Positions 1 to 11,023 of a stretch of 64,000 nucleotides of DNA are shown here, one piece after another. This stretch comes from Lysobacter enzymogenes. GTDB lineage: Bacteria; Pseudomonadota; Gammaproteobacteria; Xanthomonadales; Xanthomonadaceae. How positions within the stretch are numbered: position 1 is the stretch's first letter; each line of letters opens with the position of its first letter. The position numbers were made by a program, and so were the translations under genes. Where the stretch lies: contig NZ_CP067395.1 of assembly GCF_017355525.1 (NCBI RefSeq), forward strand, positions 434,001-498,000, written 5' to 3'. Under the pieces are notes generated by a model. The model saw nothing but the letters and a program-made list of their open reading frames with translations, ran no database searches and had not been told where the DNA came from.

Positions 1-413
1 GCTACCTGGTGCGCGTCGCCGAGCTGCGCGAATCCACCCGCATCATCAAGCAGTGCGTGAAGTGGCTGCGCGCCAATCCCGGTCCCGTGATCGTCGACAA
101 CTTCAAGGTCGCCCCGCCCAAGCGCGAGGAGATGAAGGACGACATGGAAGCGCTGATCCACCACTTCAAGCTGTTCTCGGAAGGCTATTGCGTGCCGGCC
201 GGCGAGACCTACTGCGCCGTGGAAGCCCCGAAGGGCGAATTCGGCTGCTACCTGGTCTCCGACGGCGCCAACAAGCCGTTCCGCGTCAAGCTGCGCGCGC
301 CGGGCTTCGCCCACCTCTCGTCGATGGACGAGATCGTCAAGGGCCACATGCTGGCCGACGTGGTGGCGATGATCGGCACCTACGACATCGTGTTCGGCGA
401 GATCGATCGCTGA
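1..413 (+). CDS. nuoD: NADH-quinone oxidoreductase subunit D, 3' end (partial)
   Basis: This is the last 136 codons of NuoD, the 49-kDa-type subunit that helps form the quinone pocket of respiratory complex I in the peripheral arm. The gene begins before the window, and the first full codon starts at base 3. The translation reads [11 protein letters not shown] near its start and ends in DIVFGEIDR, both typical of the NuoD C-terminus. It ends with TGA at 411-413, and nuoE follows 67 bases downstream. Identity rests on these conserved stretches and on its place directly before nuoE. Confidence 0.95.
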   Translation, partial: YLVRVAELRESTRIIKQCVKWLRANPGPVIVDNFKVAPPKREEMKDDMEALIHHFKLFSEGYCVPAGETYCAVEAPKGEFGCYLVSDGANKPFRVKLRAPGFAHLSSMDEIVKGHMLADVVAMIGTYDIVFGEIDR

Positions 414-480
414 TCTTGCCGCACTGAAGGTTTGTCCCAGATCGGGCGCCGGGGGCGCGCGGTCGCAGAGGAAAGAAGAA

Positions 481-1008
481 ATGAAGGCGACAGGCAATTT
501 CGAGGCCGCACAGCACGTCGATCCGATGGTGGCGTTGTCCGATGCGACGCGCGCGCACATCGATCACTGGCTGACCAAGTTCCCGCCCGACCGCAAGCGT
601 TCGGCGGTGCTGCAGGGTCTGCACGCGGCGCAGGAGCAGAACGGCGGTTGGCTGACCGACGAGCTGATCGCCGCGGTGGCCAAGTACCTGAGCCTGCCGC
701 CGGTGTGGGCGTACGAGGTGGCGAGCTTCTATTCGATGTTCGAAACCGAAAAGGTCGGCCGCAACAACGTCGCCTTCTGCACCAACATCAGCTGCTGGCT
801 CAACGGCGCGCAGGACCTGGTCGCGCACGCCGAGAAGAAGCTGGGCTGCAAGCTCGGCGAATCCACCGCCGATGGCCGGGTCTTCCTCAAGCGCGAGGAA
901 GAATGCCTGGCCGCGTGCTGCGGCGCGCCGGTGGTCGTCGTCAACGGTCATTACCACGAGAAGCTCGACGCGGCGAAAGTCGACGAGCTGCTCGACGGTC
1001 TGAAGTGA
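481..1008 (+). CDS. nuoE: NADH-quinone oxidoreductase subunit E (24 kDa, [2Fe-2S])
   Basis: NuoE (175 aa; E. coli 166) is part of the NADH dehydrogenase module of complex I with NuoF and NuoG and carries the [2Fe-2S] cluster N1a. The expected ligands are visible: Cys100 and Cys105 in CTNISC, then Cys142 and Cys146 in CLAAC. The helical N-terminal half (residues 20-90) precedes the thioredoxin-like cluster domain. The start ATG follows a purine-rich stretch (GAGGAAAGAAGAA) at 468-480. It is the second gene of the operon as seen here, between nuoD and nuoF, with an 11-base gap to nuoF. Confidence 0.96.
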   Translation: MKATGNFEAAQHVDPMVALSDATRAHIDHWLTKFPPDRKRSAVLQGLHAAQEQNGGWLTDELIAAVAKYLSLPPVWAYEVASFYSMFETEKVGRNNVAFCTNISCWLNGAQDLVAHAEKKLGCKLGESTADGRVFLKREEECLAACCGAPVVVVNGHYHEKLDAAKVDELLDGLK

Positions 1009-1019
1009 GGTCGGGCGAG

Positions 1020-2386
<1,367 letters not shown>

Positions 2387-2390
<4 letters not shown>

Positions 2391-4630
2391 GCGCGCAGCC
2401 CGTAAATCCGAATCTGCCGCCCGACCACGTCACCGTCTTCATCGACGGCGTCGAAATGGCCGCGCCGAAGAATTCGATGATCATCCATGCCGCCGACAAG
2501 GCCGGCATTCCGATTCCGCGTTTCTGCTACCACGACAAGCTGGCGATCGCCGCGAATTGCCGCATGTGCCTGGTCGACACCGAGGTCGGCGGCCGCGCCG
2601 CGCCGAAGCCGTCGCCGGCCTGCGCCACCCCGGTGATGGACGGACTGAAGGTGTTCACCCGCAACGAGCGCGCGCTGAAGTCGCAGCGCAACGTGATGGA
2701 GTTCCTGCTCGCCAACCACCCGCTGGACTGCCCGATCTGCGACCAGGGCGGCGAGTGCGAGCTGCAGGACGTGTCGATGGGCTACGGCCGCTCGGTCAGC
2801 CGCTACGCCGAGCGTAAGCGCGTGGTGCCGGACGAGGACATCGGTCCGCTGGTCGCCACCGAGATGACCCGCTGCATCCAGTGCACCCGCTGCGTGCGCT
2901 TCACCGCCGAGATCGCCGGTACGTATGAACTCGGCGGCATGTACCGCGGCGAGAACCTGCAGATCGGCACCTTCGACGGCAAGCCGCTGACCACCGAACT
3001 GTCCGGCAACGTCATCGACGTGTGCCCGGTCGGCGCGCTGACCAACAAGGTGTTCCAGTTCAAGGCGCGTCCGTGGGAACTGACCGCGCGCGAGTCGCTC
3101 GGCTACCACGACGCGCTCGGCAGCAACCTGTTCCTGCACGTGCGCCGCGGCGACGTGCTGCGCACCGTGCCGCGCGACAACGAAGCGGTCAACGAGTGCT
3201 GGCTGTCGGACCGCGACCGTTACTCGCACCAGGGCCTGTACGCGGAAGACCGCGCCCAGCGTCCGCTGGTGAAGGACGGCGGAGAGTGGCGCGAAGCGTC
3301 TTGGGAAGAAGCGCTGGGCCGCGCCGCCAAGATCCTGCGCGACAACGGCGGCGACAACCTCGGCGTGCTCGCGCACCCGGCGACCTCGAACGAGGAGGGC
3401 GCGCTGCTGGCGCGTCTGGCCGAAGCGCTGGGCACCGGCAATATCGATCACCGCATCTCGCAGCACGATTTGTCCGACGCAGCCGTGGCCGAAACCTTCG
3501 CCATGCCGGTCGCCGAAATCGAGCAGGCCGACGTGGTGATCGTGGTCGGCAGCAACCTGCGCCATGAACTGCCGCTGGTGCAGCAGCGCGTGCGCAAGGC
3601 TTACAACCGCGGCGCCAAGGTGCACGTGGTCAATCCGGTCGACTTCGATTTCACTTTCGACCCGGCCAGCAAGCGCATCGTCGCGCCGTCGCAGCTCGCC
3701 GCCGCGCTCGGCGACGAGGCGCTGCGCGAGATCGCCAAGGGCGGCAACCACGTCGCGCTGATCGTCGGCGGCGTGGCCGAGAACGGCCCGTACGCGGCCG
3801 CGATCCGCGCCGCGGTCAAGGCCTTCGCCGAAGCCACCGGCGCCAAGCTGTGCCGCATCCCGCAAGGCGCCAACGCGGTCGGCCTCGCCCGCCACGGCGT
3901 GCTGCCGAGCGCGCGCGACGCGGGTTCGATGCTCAGCGATGCGCGCGCCGCGTACATCGTCTACGGCATCGAACCGGGCCTGGATTTCGCCGACACCGAA
4001 AGCGCGCTGCGCGCGCTCGGCGCGGCCCAGGTCGTGGCCTTCAGCCATTACGCCTGCCGTTCGACCAAGGCGGTGGCCGATGTGATCCTGCCGATCGCGC
4101 TGCTGCCGGAAACCGATGCGACCCTGACCAACCTCGACGGCCGCGACCAGCAGGCCAGCGCCGGCGGCAAGCTGCCGGGCCAGGCCCGCGCCGGCTGGCG
4201 CGTGCTGCGCGCGCTCGGCGGCGAGCTGAGCGCGGCGGGTTTCGAGTTCACCGACTTCGCCGGCCTGCGCGCGAGCATCGCGCCGCGCACGGTCGCGCCG
4301 GCCGCCGGCCGCGCGCCGAACCCGGCGGGCGAGGGCCTCGAACTCGCGGTCTCCACCGCGATCTACCGCAGCGACGCCACCGTGCGCCGCGCGCCCGCAT
4401 TGCAATCGCATCCGCTGAATCTCGAGCCGCGCGCCGTGCTCAATCCGGCCGACGCCGCTGCGCTGGGCTTCGGCGACGGCATGGTCGGCAAGTTCGGCGC
4501 CGGCGCCGGCACCGCGACCCTGCCGGTCGCGATCAGCGCCAAGGTCGCGCCGGGTACGGTGTGGATCGAAAGCGGCCACGGCGCGACCGCGCCGCTGGGC
4601 GCGGGCCGCGTGCAGGCGGGGAGGGCCTAA
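2387..4630 (+). CDS. nuoG: NADH-quinone oxidoreductase subunit G (75 kDa)
   Basis: NuoG (747 aa) carries the iron-sulfur wire between NuoF and the hydrophilic arm of complex I. The N-terminal 220 residues hold all the cluster ligands: Cys47, Cys58, Cys61 and Cys79 for a [2Fe-2S] cluster; His111, Cys115, Cys118 and Cys124 for the His-ligated [4Fe-4S] cluster; and Cys163, Cys166, Cys169 and Cys213 for the third. The rest is a molybdopterin-oxidoreductase-like domain without obvious cofactor ligands, as is usual for NuoG. It is shorter than E. coli NuoG (908 aa). The start ATG overlaps the nuoF stop by 4 bases. Confidence 0.95.
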
Positions 4631-4633
4631 GCC

Positions 4634-5710
4634 ATGACGGACGGAATGTTCATGACCCACGTGGTCGACCCCCTGCACAACTTCTTCCTGTCGCTGGGTA
4701 TGGCCGGCGCGGTGCTGTGGATCGTGCTCAAGATCCTGCTGATCGCCATGCCGGTGATCGTCACCGTGGCGTTCTACGTGGTCTGGGAACGCAAGCTGAT
4801 CGGCTGGATGCACGTGCGCCACGGGCCGATGTACGTCGGCATGGGCATCCTGCAGGCCTTCGCCGACGTGTTCAAACTGCTGTTCAAGGAAGTGATCCAG
4901 CCGGCCAAGGCCGAGTCCTTCCTGTACAAGCTGGCGCCGTTGCTGGCGCTGGCGCCGGCCTTCGCGGCGTGGGCGGTGGTGCCGTTCGACGCCAAGATGG
5001 TGTTGTCCAACGCCAACGCCGGCCTGCTGTACCTGCTGGCGATGACCTCGCTCGGCGTGTACGGCATCATCCTCGCCGGCTGGGCGTCGAACTCGAAGTA
5101 CGCCTTCCTCGGCGCGATGCGCGCCGCGGCGCAGGTGGTGTCGTACGAAATCGCGATGGGCTTCGCGATGGTCGGCGTGATGGTCGGCGCCGGCAGCCTC
5201 AACCTCACCGACATCGTCATGGCCCAGTCGGGCAACGCCGGCGCGCTGGAATGGTTCGCGCTGCCGATGCTGCCGCTGTTCGTCGTGTACTTCATTTCCG
5301 GCGTGGCCGAGACCAACCGCGCGCCGTTCGACGTGGTCGAAGGCGAGTCGGAAATCGTCGCCGGCCACATGGTCGAGTATTCGGGGTCGGCGTTCGCGCT
5401 GTTCTTCCTGGCCGAATACGCGAACATGATCCTGATCAGCTTCCTGACCTCGATCTTCTTCGTCGGCGGCTGGCTGAGCCCGTTCCAGGGCCTGGGCATT
5501 CCGTTCCTGTCGGTCGACGGCTGGTGGTGGCTGCTCGCGAAGGTGTTCTTCTTCGCCAGCTGCTTCATCTGGTTCCGCGCCTCCTTCCCGCGCTATCGCT
5601 ACGACCAGATCATGCGTCTGGGCTGGAAGGTGTTCATCCCCTTGACCATCGCCTGGATCGTCGTGGTCGCGTTGATGTCGTACTACGGCATCTTCCTGCC
5701 GGGACAGTGA
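4634..5710 (+). CDS. nuoH: NADH-quinone oxidoreductase subunit H
   Basis: NuoH (358 aa) is the membrane subunit at the junction of the peripheral and membrane arms, and it forms the quinone chamber. It has eight or so hydrophobic segments. The conserved loop [14 protein letters not shown] (residues about 50-65) and the acidic loop [19 protein letters not shown] (about 220-245) are typical and contain the charged residues tied to quinone reduction. It starts 3 bases after the nuoG stop. The second ATG, nine codons in, is an alternative start that would shorten the N-terminus slightly. Confidence 0.96.
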   Translation: MTDGMFMTHVVDPLHNFFLSLGMAGAVLWIVLKILLIAMPVIVTVAFYVVWERKLIGWMHVRHGPMYVGMGILQAFADVFKLLFKEVIQPAKAESFLYKLAPLLALAPAFAAWAVVPFDAKMVLSNANAGLLYLLAMTSLGVYGIILAGWASNSKYAFLGAMRAAAQVVSYEIAMGFAMVGVMVGAGSLNLTDIVMAQSGNAGALEWFALPMLPLFVVYFISGVAETNRAPFDVVEGESEIVAGHMVEYSGSAFALFFLAEYANMILISFLTSIFFVGGWLSPFQGLGIPFLSVDGWWWLLAKVFFFASCFIWFRASFPRYRYDQIMRLGWKVFIPLTIAWIVVVALMSYYGIFLPGQ

Positions 5711-5723
5711 GGCGGAGCAACTC

Positions 5724-6212
5724 ATGAATCGCATCGTTTCCTATTTCAAGAGCCTGCTCCTGATCGAGCTCGCGCAGGGCCTCGGGCTGACGCTCAAGTA
5801 CCTGTTCAAGCCCAAGTACACGCTGATGTACCCGATGGAGAAGACCCCGCAATCGCCGCGCTTCCGCGGCGTGCACGCGCTGCGCCGCTATCCCAACGGC
5901 GAGGAGCGCTGCATCGCCTGCAAGCTGTGCGAAGCGGTGTGCCCGGCGTTGGCGATCACCATCGATTCGGAGAAGCGCGCCGACGGCACCCGCCGTACGA
6001 CCCGCTACGACATCGACCTGTTCAAGTGCATCTTCTGCGGATTCTGCGAGGAATCCTGCCCGGTCGACTCGATCGTGGAGACCCACATCCACGAGTACCA
6101 CTTCGACCAGCGCGGACAGAACATCGTCACCAAGCCGCAGCTGCTGGCGATCGGCGACCGTCTCGAAACCGAGATCGCCGAACGCCGCGCCGCCGACGCC
6201 GCCTTCCGCTGA
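5724..6212 (+). CDS. nuoI: NADH-quinone oxidoreductase subunit I (two [4Fe-4S])
   Basis: NuoI (162 aa) carries clusters N6a and N6b and passes electrons toward N2 and quinone. Two ferredoxin motifs are plain: Cys63, Cys66, Cys69 with Cys73 ([12 protein letters not shown]), and Cys102, Cys105, Cys108 with Cys112 ([12 protein letters not shown]). The N-terminus has an amphipathic, membrane-associated helix (residues 1-30). It lies between nuoH and nuoJ with 13 bases before it and direct contact with nuoJ after it. Confidence 0.97.
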   Translation: MNRIVSYFKSLLLIELAQGLGLTLKYLFKPKYTLMYPMEKTPQSPRFRGVHALRRYPNGEERCIACKLCEAVCPALAITIDSEKRADGTRRTTRYDIDLFKCIFCGFCEESCPVDSIVETHIHEYHFDQRGQNIVTKPQLLAIGDRLETEIAERRAADAAFR

Positions 6213-6221
6213 GTGCACGCC

Positions 6222-6863
6222 ATGGATCTCGCCCAGATCGCCTTCTTCGTCTTCGCCGCCTTGGCCACGCTTTCGGCCGTGGCCGTGATCAGCGTCAAGA
6301 ACCCGGTCCATGCCGCGCTCAGCCTGGTGCTGACGTTCTTCTCGGTCGCCTGCGTGTGGATCATCGCCGGCGCCGAATTCCTCGGCGTGGCCCTGATCCT
6401 GGTCTACGTCGGCGCGGTGATGGTGCTGTTCCTGTTCGTGGTGATGATGCTCGACATCGACGTCGCCCCGCTGCGCGAAGGCTACGTGCGCTACCTGCCG
6501 GTCGGCCTGCTGGTCGCGGTGGTGATGCTGGTCGAGATGCTGACCCTGATCGGGGTCAAGGCCGCGCTGGTCGCGCCGCTGACCGCCGATCCCTCGGGCG
6601 GCTCCAACACCAAGTGGCTGGCGATGGCGCTGTTCACCGACTTCCTGCTGCCGTTCGAGATCGCCGCGGTGATCCTGACGGTCGCGGTGATCGCCGCGGT
6701 CATGCTGACCCTGCGCCGCCGCCCGGGCGCCAAGCACCAGAACCCGAGCGAGCAGGCGCGCGTGCGCGCCGCCGATCGCATCCGCATCATCAAGATGGAC
6801 GCCGTCAAGCCCGCCGCCGCTCCGGCGCCGGCCGCGGACGCGGCGCAGGAGGCCAAGCCGTGA
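6222..6863 (+). CDS. nuoJ: NADH-quinone oxidoreductase subunit J
   Basis: NuoJ (213 aa) is a small membrane-arm subunit with five hydrophobic segments; TM3 contains the pi-bulge glycine region ([18 protein letters not shown]). The chosen ATG (MDLAQIAFF) lies three codons after an in-frame GTG at 6213 that touches the nuoI stop, so that GTG is an alternative start. The C-terminus beyond residue 165 is a hydrophilic, Ala/Pro/Lys-rich tail, which makes the protein longer than E. coli NuoJ (184 aa). The stop overlaps the nuoK start as GTGA. Confidence 0.94.
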   Translation: MDLAQIAFFVFAALATLSAVAVISVKNPVHAALSLVLTFFSVACVWIIAGAEFLGVALILVYVGAVMVLFLFVVMMLDIDVAPLREGYVRYLPVGLLVAVVMLVEMLTLIGVKAALVAPLTADPSGGSNTKWLAMALFTDFLLPFEIAAVILTVAVIAAVMLTLRRRPGAKHQNPSEQARVRAADRIRIIKMDAVKPAAAPAPAADAAQEAKP

Positions 6864-7186
6864 GCGAATTCTTCGGGTCGGGCCTCGCCCTCGGCCACTT
6901 CCTCGCCCTGGGCGCGGTGCTGTTCTGCATCAGCGTCGCCGGCATCTTCCTCAACCGCAAGAACGTGATCGTGCTGCTGATGTCGATCGAGCTGATGCTG
7001 CTCGCGGTCAACATCAACTTCGTCGCGTTCTCGCGCCAGCTGGCCGATCCGGCCGGTCAGGTGTTCGTGTTCTTCATCCTGACCGTGGCCGCGGCCGAGG
7101 CCGCGATCGGCCTGGCCATCCTGGTCACCCTGTTCCGCAACCGGCGCACGATCAACGTCGCCGAAATCGACTCGATGAAGGGCTGA
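6860..7186 (+). CDS. nuoK: NADH-quinone oxidoreductase subunit K
   Basis: NuoK (108 aa; usual length about 100) is a Mrp-like membrane subunit with three transmembrane helices and conserved buried glutamates, visible in [17 protein letters not shown] and [11 protein letters not shown]. The start is a GTG that overlaps the nuoJ stop by 4 bases. The reading frame continues open far upstream without similarity, so coupling at the GTGA overlap is the better choice. It is followed by nuoL after 6 bases. Confidence 0.94.
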   Translation: MSEFFGSGLALGHFLALGAVLFCISVAGIFLNRKNVIVLLMSIELMLLAVNINFVAFSRQLADPAGQVFVFFILTVAAAEAAIGLAILVTLFRNRRTINVAEIDSMKG

Positions 7187-7192
7187 TCCGAC

Positions 7193-9328
7193 ATGGAATC
7201 CGCAATCTCCAAGTCCATCCTGCTCGCCATCGTGCTCGCGCCTTTGCTCGGCGCGGTCCTGGCCGGGCTGTTCGGACGCAAGATCGGCCGCGCCGGTTCG
7301 CACACCGTCACCATCCTCGGCGTCGCCGCGAGCTGCGCGATGTCGGTGTACGTGCTGTGGCAGCTGGTCGGGCACGGCGCCGCGCCGTTCAACGAGAACG
7401 TCTACACCTGGTTCCAGATCGGCGGCTACGAGGCCCACGTCGGCTTCATGATCGACAAGCTGACCGCGATGATGATGGTGGTGGTGACCTTCGTCTCGCT
7501 GCTGGTGCACGTCTACACCATCGGCTACATGGCCGAGGACGACGGCTACCAGCGCTTCTTCAGCTACATCTCGCTGTTCACCTTCTCCATGCTCATGCTG
7601 GTCATGAGCAACAACTTCCTGCAGCTGTTCTTCGGCTGGGAAGCGGTGGGCCTGGTGTCGTACCTGCTGATCGGCTTCTGGTTCAAGAAGCCGACCGCGG
7701 TGTTCGCCAACCTCAAGGCCTTCCTGGTCAACCGCGTCGGCGACTTCGGCTTCCTGCTCGGCATCGGCGCGGTGCTGTGGGCGACCGGCTCGCTCGATTA
7801 CGGCACCGTGTTCGCCAACGCCCCGACCCTGGCCGAGCGCACCATCACCATCTGGAACAGCGCCGACCCGATCGTCTGGTCGCTGCCGACGGTGATCTGC
7901 ATCTGCCTGTTCATCGGCGCGATGGGCAAGTCGGCGCAGGTGCCGCTGCACGTGTGGCTGCCCGATTCGATGGAAGGCCCGACCCCGATCTCGGCGCTGA
8001 TCCACGCCGCGACGATGGTGACCGCCGGCATCTTCATGGTCGCGCGCATGTCGCCGCTGTTCGAGCTGTCGCAGACCGCGCTGAACTTCGTGCTGTTCAT
8101 CGGCGCCACCACCGCGTTCTGGACCGGCCTGATCGGCATCGTGCAGAACGACATCAAGCGCGTGGTCGCGTACTCGACCCTGTCGCAGCTGGGCTACATG
8201 ACCGTCGCGCTCGGCGTGTCGGCGTACTCGGCCGCGGTGTACCACCTGATGACCCACGCCTTCTTCAAGGCGCTGCTGTTCCTGGCGGCCGGCTCGGTCA
8301 TCATCGGCATGCACCACGAGCAGGACATGCGCAAGATGGGCGGCCTGCGCAAGTACATGCCGATCACCTACTGGACCAGCCTGCTCGGCACCCTGGCCCT
8401 GGTCGGCACGCCGTTCTTCGCCGGCTTCTACTCGAAGGACACCATCATCGAGGCGGCCGCGCACGTGGCCCACGGCGAGCACGCCACCTGGGTCTCGCAG
8501 TACGCCTACTGGGCGGTGCTGCTGGGCGCCTTCGTGACCTCGTTCTACAGCTTCCGCCTGCTGTACATGACCTTCCACGGCAAGGAGCGCTTCCGCGACG
8601 CGCACGGCCATGACGACCATGCGCAGGGCCACGACGATCATGCGGCGCACGCGCACGACGATCATGGCAAGAAGCACGACGACCATGGCCACGACGACCA
8701 TGGCCACCACGGCGCGCACGAGCCGCACGAGTCGCCGTGGGTGGTGACCCTGCCGCTGATCCTGCTGGCGATCCCGTCGGTGCTGATCGGCTTCTTCACC
8801 GCCGGCCCGATGCTGTTCGGCACCGACTGGTCCGGCCACGTCAAGCAGCTGCCGTACTTCCTTGGCGCGATCGATCTGCTGCCCGAGCGCGACACCGTCG
8901 CCGAGATGGCCGCCGAAGCCTGGCACGGCCCGGTCGCGTTCGCCCTGCACGGTTTCATGGCGCCGGCGTTCTGGCTGGCCTTCGGCGGCTTCGCCCTGGC
9001 CACGGTCATGTACCTGTGGAAGCCGGAACTGCCGGCCAAGGCGGCCAAGCTGTTCGCGCTGCCGATCCGCATCCTGGAAAACAAGTACGGCATGGACAAC
9101 CTCTGGATCGACGGCTTCGCCGGCGGCGGCGTCAAGCTCGGCAAGGCTTCGCGCGCGGTCGACAGCAAGCTGATCGACGGAGCCGTGGTCAACGGCGGCG
9201 CCGGCCTGGTCGGCTTCATCGCCAACCTGACCCGTCACGTCCAGTCCGGTTATCTCTACCACTACGCCTTCGCGATGATTGTCGGCCTGATCGCTCTGCT
9301 CGCCGTCGTCATCAAGTTCTGGCACTAA
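7193..9328 (+). CDS. nuoL: NADH-quinone oxidoreductase subunit L with His-rich loop
   Basis: NuoL (711 aa; E. coli 613) is the distal antiporter-like proton-pumping subunit, with a long C-terminal lateral helix. The conserved stretches are present: ELMLL-like TM segments, MEGPTPISALIHAATMV, and the lysine- and histidine-rich TM7-8 region (LMTHAFFKALLFLAAGSV). Unusual here is a hydrophilic insertion at about residues 463-516 with repeated HDDHG units and roughly 16 histidines. It sits in a loop between late transmembrane helices and probably accounts for much of the extra length. The insertion is built on a repeated 15-bp DNA unit (8608-8715). Confidence 0.96.
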   Translation: MESAISKSILLAIVLAPLLGAVLAGLFGRKIGRAGSHTVTILGVAASCAMSVYVLWQLVGHGAAPFNENVYTWFQIGGYEAHVGFMIDKLTAMMMVVVTFVSLLVHVYTIGYMAEDDGYQRFFSYISLFTFSMLMLVMSNNFLQLFFGWEAVGLVSYLLIGFWFKKPTAVFANLKAFLVNRVGDFGFLLGIGAVLWATGSLDYGTVFANAPTLAERTITIWNSADPIVWSLPTVICICLFIGAMGKSAQVPLHVWLPDSMEGPTPISALIHAATMVTAGIFMVARMSPLFELSQTALNFVLFIGATTAFWTGLIGIVQNDIKRVVAYSTLSQLGYMTVALGVSAYSAAVYHLMTHAFFKALLFLAAGSVIIGMHHEQDMRKMGGLRKYMPITYWTSLLGTLALVGTPFFAGFYSKDTIIEAAAHVAHGEHATWVSQYAYWAVLLGAFVTSFYSFRLLYMTFHGKERFRDAHGHDDHAQGHDDHAAHAHDDHGKKHDDHGHDDHGHHGAHEPHESPWVVTLPLILLAIPSVLIGFFTAGPMLFGTDWSGHVKQLPYFLGAIDLLPERDTVAEMAAEAWHGPVAFALHGFMAPAFWLAFGGFALATVMYLWKPELPAKAAKLFALPIRILENKYGMDNLWIDGFAGGGVKLGKASRAVDSKLIDGAVVNGGAGLVGFIANLTRHVQSGYLYHYAFAMIVGLIALLAVVIKFWH

Positions 9329-9346
9329 ACGACAAGGACACCCGAC

Positions 9347-10861
9347 GTGATCCCCGTGCCCTTGCTTAGCCTCCTGATCTGGCTGCCGATTTTCGGCGGC
9401 TTCGCCACCCTGGCCTTCGGCCAGCGCGCCAACGCGGCGCGCTGGTTCGCCCTGATCGTGGCCATCGCCACGCTCGGCCTGAGCCTGCTGATGTTCACCC
9501 ATGCCGACTTCGGCACGGCGAGCATGCAGCTGGTCGAACAGAAAGCCTGGATCCCCTCGTTCGACATCCGCTACCACCTCGGCGTCGACGGCATCTCGGC
9601 GGCGCTGATCGCGCTGACAACGCTGACCTCGATGCTGGTGCTGATCAGCGCCTGGACCTCGATCGACAAGCGCGTCAGCCAGTACTACGCCGCGTTCCTG
9701 ATCCTCGAAGGCCTGATGGTCGGCGTGTTCGCCGCGCTCGACGCGATGCTGTTCTACGTGTTCTTCGAGGGCATGCTGATCCCGATGTTCATCATCATCG
9801 GCGTGTGGGGCGGCCCGCGCCGCGTCTACGCCTCGGTGAAGTTCTTCCTGTACACCTTCCTCGGCTCGGTGTTCATGCTGGTCGGGCTGATCTACCTGTA
9901 CCTGAAGGGCGGCAGCTGGCAGATCGCCGACATGTACGGCCTGCAGCTCAGCGCGACCGAGCAGATGTGGATCTTCTTCGGCTTCCTGATCGCGTTCGCG
10001 GTCAAGGTGCCGATGTTCCCGGTCCACACCTGGTTGCCGGACGCGCACGTGGAGGCGCCGACCGCCGGTTCGGTGATCCTGGCCGCGATCATGCTGAAGA
10101 TCGGCGGCTACGGCTTCCTGCGCTTCGTCCTGCCGATCGTGCCCGACGCCGGCCACGAGTGGGCCTGGCTGGTGATCGCGCTGAGCCTGATCGCGGTGGT
10201 CTACGTCGGCCTGGTCGCGCTGGTCCAGGACGACATGAAGAAGCTGATCGCGTATTCGTCGGTCTCGCACATGGGCTTCGTCACCCTGGGCACCTTCATC
10301 GCCTTCGGCCTGGTCCACAGCGGCGACGCCCACGGCGCCGACGCCGCGCGCCTGGGCCTGCAGGGCGCGATGGTGCAGATGATCAGCCACGGCTTCGTGT
10401 CGGGCGCGATGTTCACCTGCGTCGGCGTGCTCTACGACCGCATGCACAGCCGCATGATCAAGGACTACGGCGGCGTCGCCAACGTGATGCCGTGGTTCGC
10501 CGCGTTCGTGGTGCTGTTCGCGATGGCCAACTCGGGCCTGCCGGGCACCTCGGGCTTCGTCGGCGAGTTCATGGTCATCCTGGCCTCGTTCCAGAAGCAC
10601 CCGCTGATCGGCTTCGCCGCCGCCACCACCCTGATCATCGGCGCGGGCTACACCCTGTGGCTGGTCAAGCGGGTGATCTGGGGCGAAGTCGGCAACGCCC
10701 ACGTCGCGGAGATGGAAGACATCAACCCGCGCGAGGCGCTGGTGCTCGGCGTGTTCGCCGCCGGCGTGCTGATCCTGGGCGTGTGGCCCAAGCCGCTGAC
10801 CGACCTGATGGAGCCGGCGATCGCCAATCTGGCCACCCAGATCGTCGCCAGCAAGCTGTAA
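9347..10861 (+). CDS. nuoM: NADH-quinone oxidoreductase subunit M
   Basis: NuoM (504 aa; E. coli 509) is the second antiporter-like membrane subunit of complex I, with about 14 hydrophobic helices. Diagnostic stretches include FFEGMLIPMFIIIGVWGG, with the essential glutamate of TM5, and HTWLPDAHVEAPTAGSVILA. The start is GTG at 9347, 18 bases after the nuoL stop; no ATG in the frame gives a complete first helix. It is followed by an unusually long gap (162 bases) before nuoN that holds a perfect hairpin. Confidence 0.95.
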   Translation: MIPVPLLSLLIWLPIFGGFATLAFGQRANAARWFALIVAIATLGLSLLMFTHADFGTASMQLVEQKAWIPSFDIRYHLGVDGISAALIALTTLTSMLVLISAWTSIDKRVSQYYAAFLILEGLMVGVFAALDAMLFYVFFEGMLIPMFIIIGVWGGPRRVYASVKFFLYTFLGSVFMLVGLIYLYLKGGSWQIADMYGLQLSATEQMWIFFGFLIAFAVKVPMFPVHTWLPDAHVEAPTAGSVILAAIMLKIGGYGFLRFVLPIVPDAGHEWAWLVIALSLIAVVYVGLVALVQDDMKKLIAYSSVSHMGFVTLGTFIAFGLVHSGDAHGADAARLGLQGAMVQMISHGFVSGAMFTCVGVLYDRMHSRMIKDYGGVANVMPWFAAFVVLFAMANSGLPGTSGFVGEFMVILASFQKHPLIGFAAATTLIIGAGYTLWLVKRVIWGEVGNAHVAEMEDINPREALVLGVFAAGVLILGVWPKPLTDLMEPAIANLATQIVASKL

Positions 10862-10863
10862 GC

Positions 10864-10885
10864 CGGCGCGGGTCCGCCCGCGCCG
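10864..10885 (+). other. GC-rich hairpin between nuoM and nuoN
   Basis: A perfect 9-bp stem (10864-10872 with 10877-10885, 5' arm CGGCGCGGG) has a TCCG tetraloop and starts three bases after the nuoM stop. No T-run follows, so it is not a standard terminator. It may limit 3' decay or partly attenuate transcription into nuoN. The rest of the gap to 11010 is purine-rich and shows no gene. Confidence 0.6.
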
Positions 10886-11023
10886 TCGCGTCAACGCAAG
10901 TGAGTAGAAGCGGGAACCGAGGAAAGAGGGAATAGCGCGCTCGTCCGCCGCTGGCTTCCCGCCGTTCCGCGCCCGTTTCCAGTGCAAGGCTCGCCCGAGC
11001 CGGATCCGCCAAGAGATTCGCTA

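Noticed and set aside
6491..10987. 1,498-codon antisense frame opposite nuoJ-nuoM
   Set aside because: Composition artefact of GC-rich coding DNA; no ribosome site and low-complexity His/Asp/Arg content.
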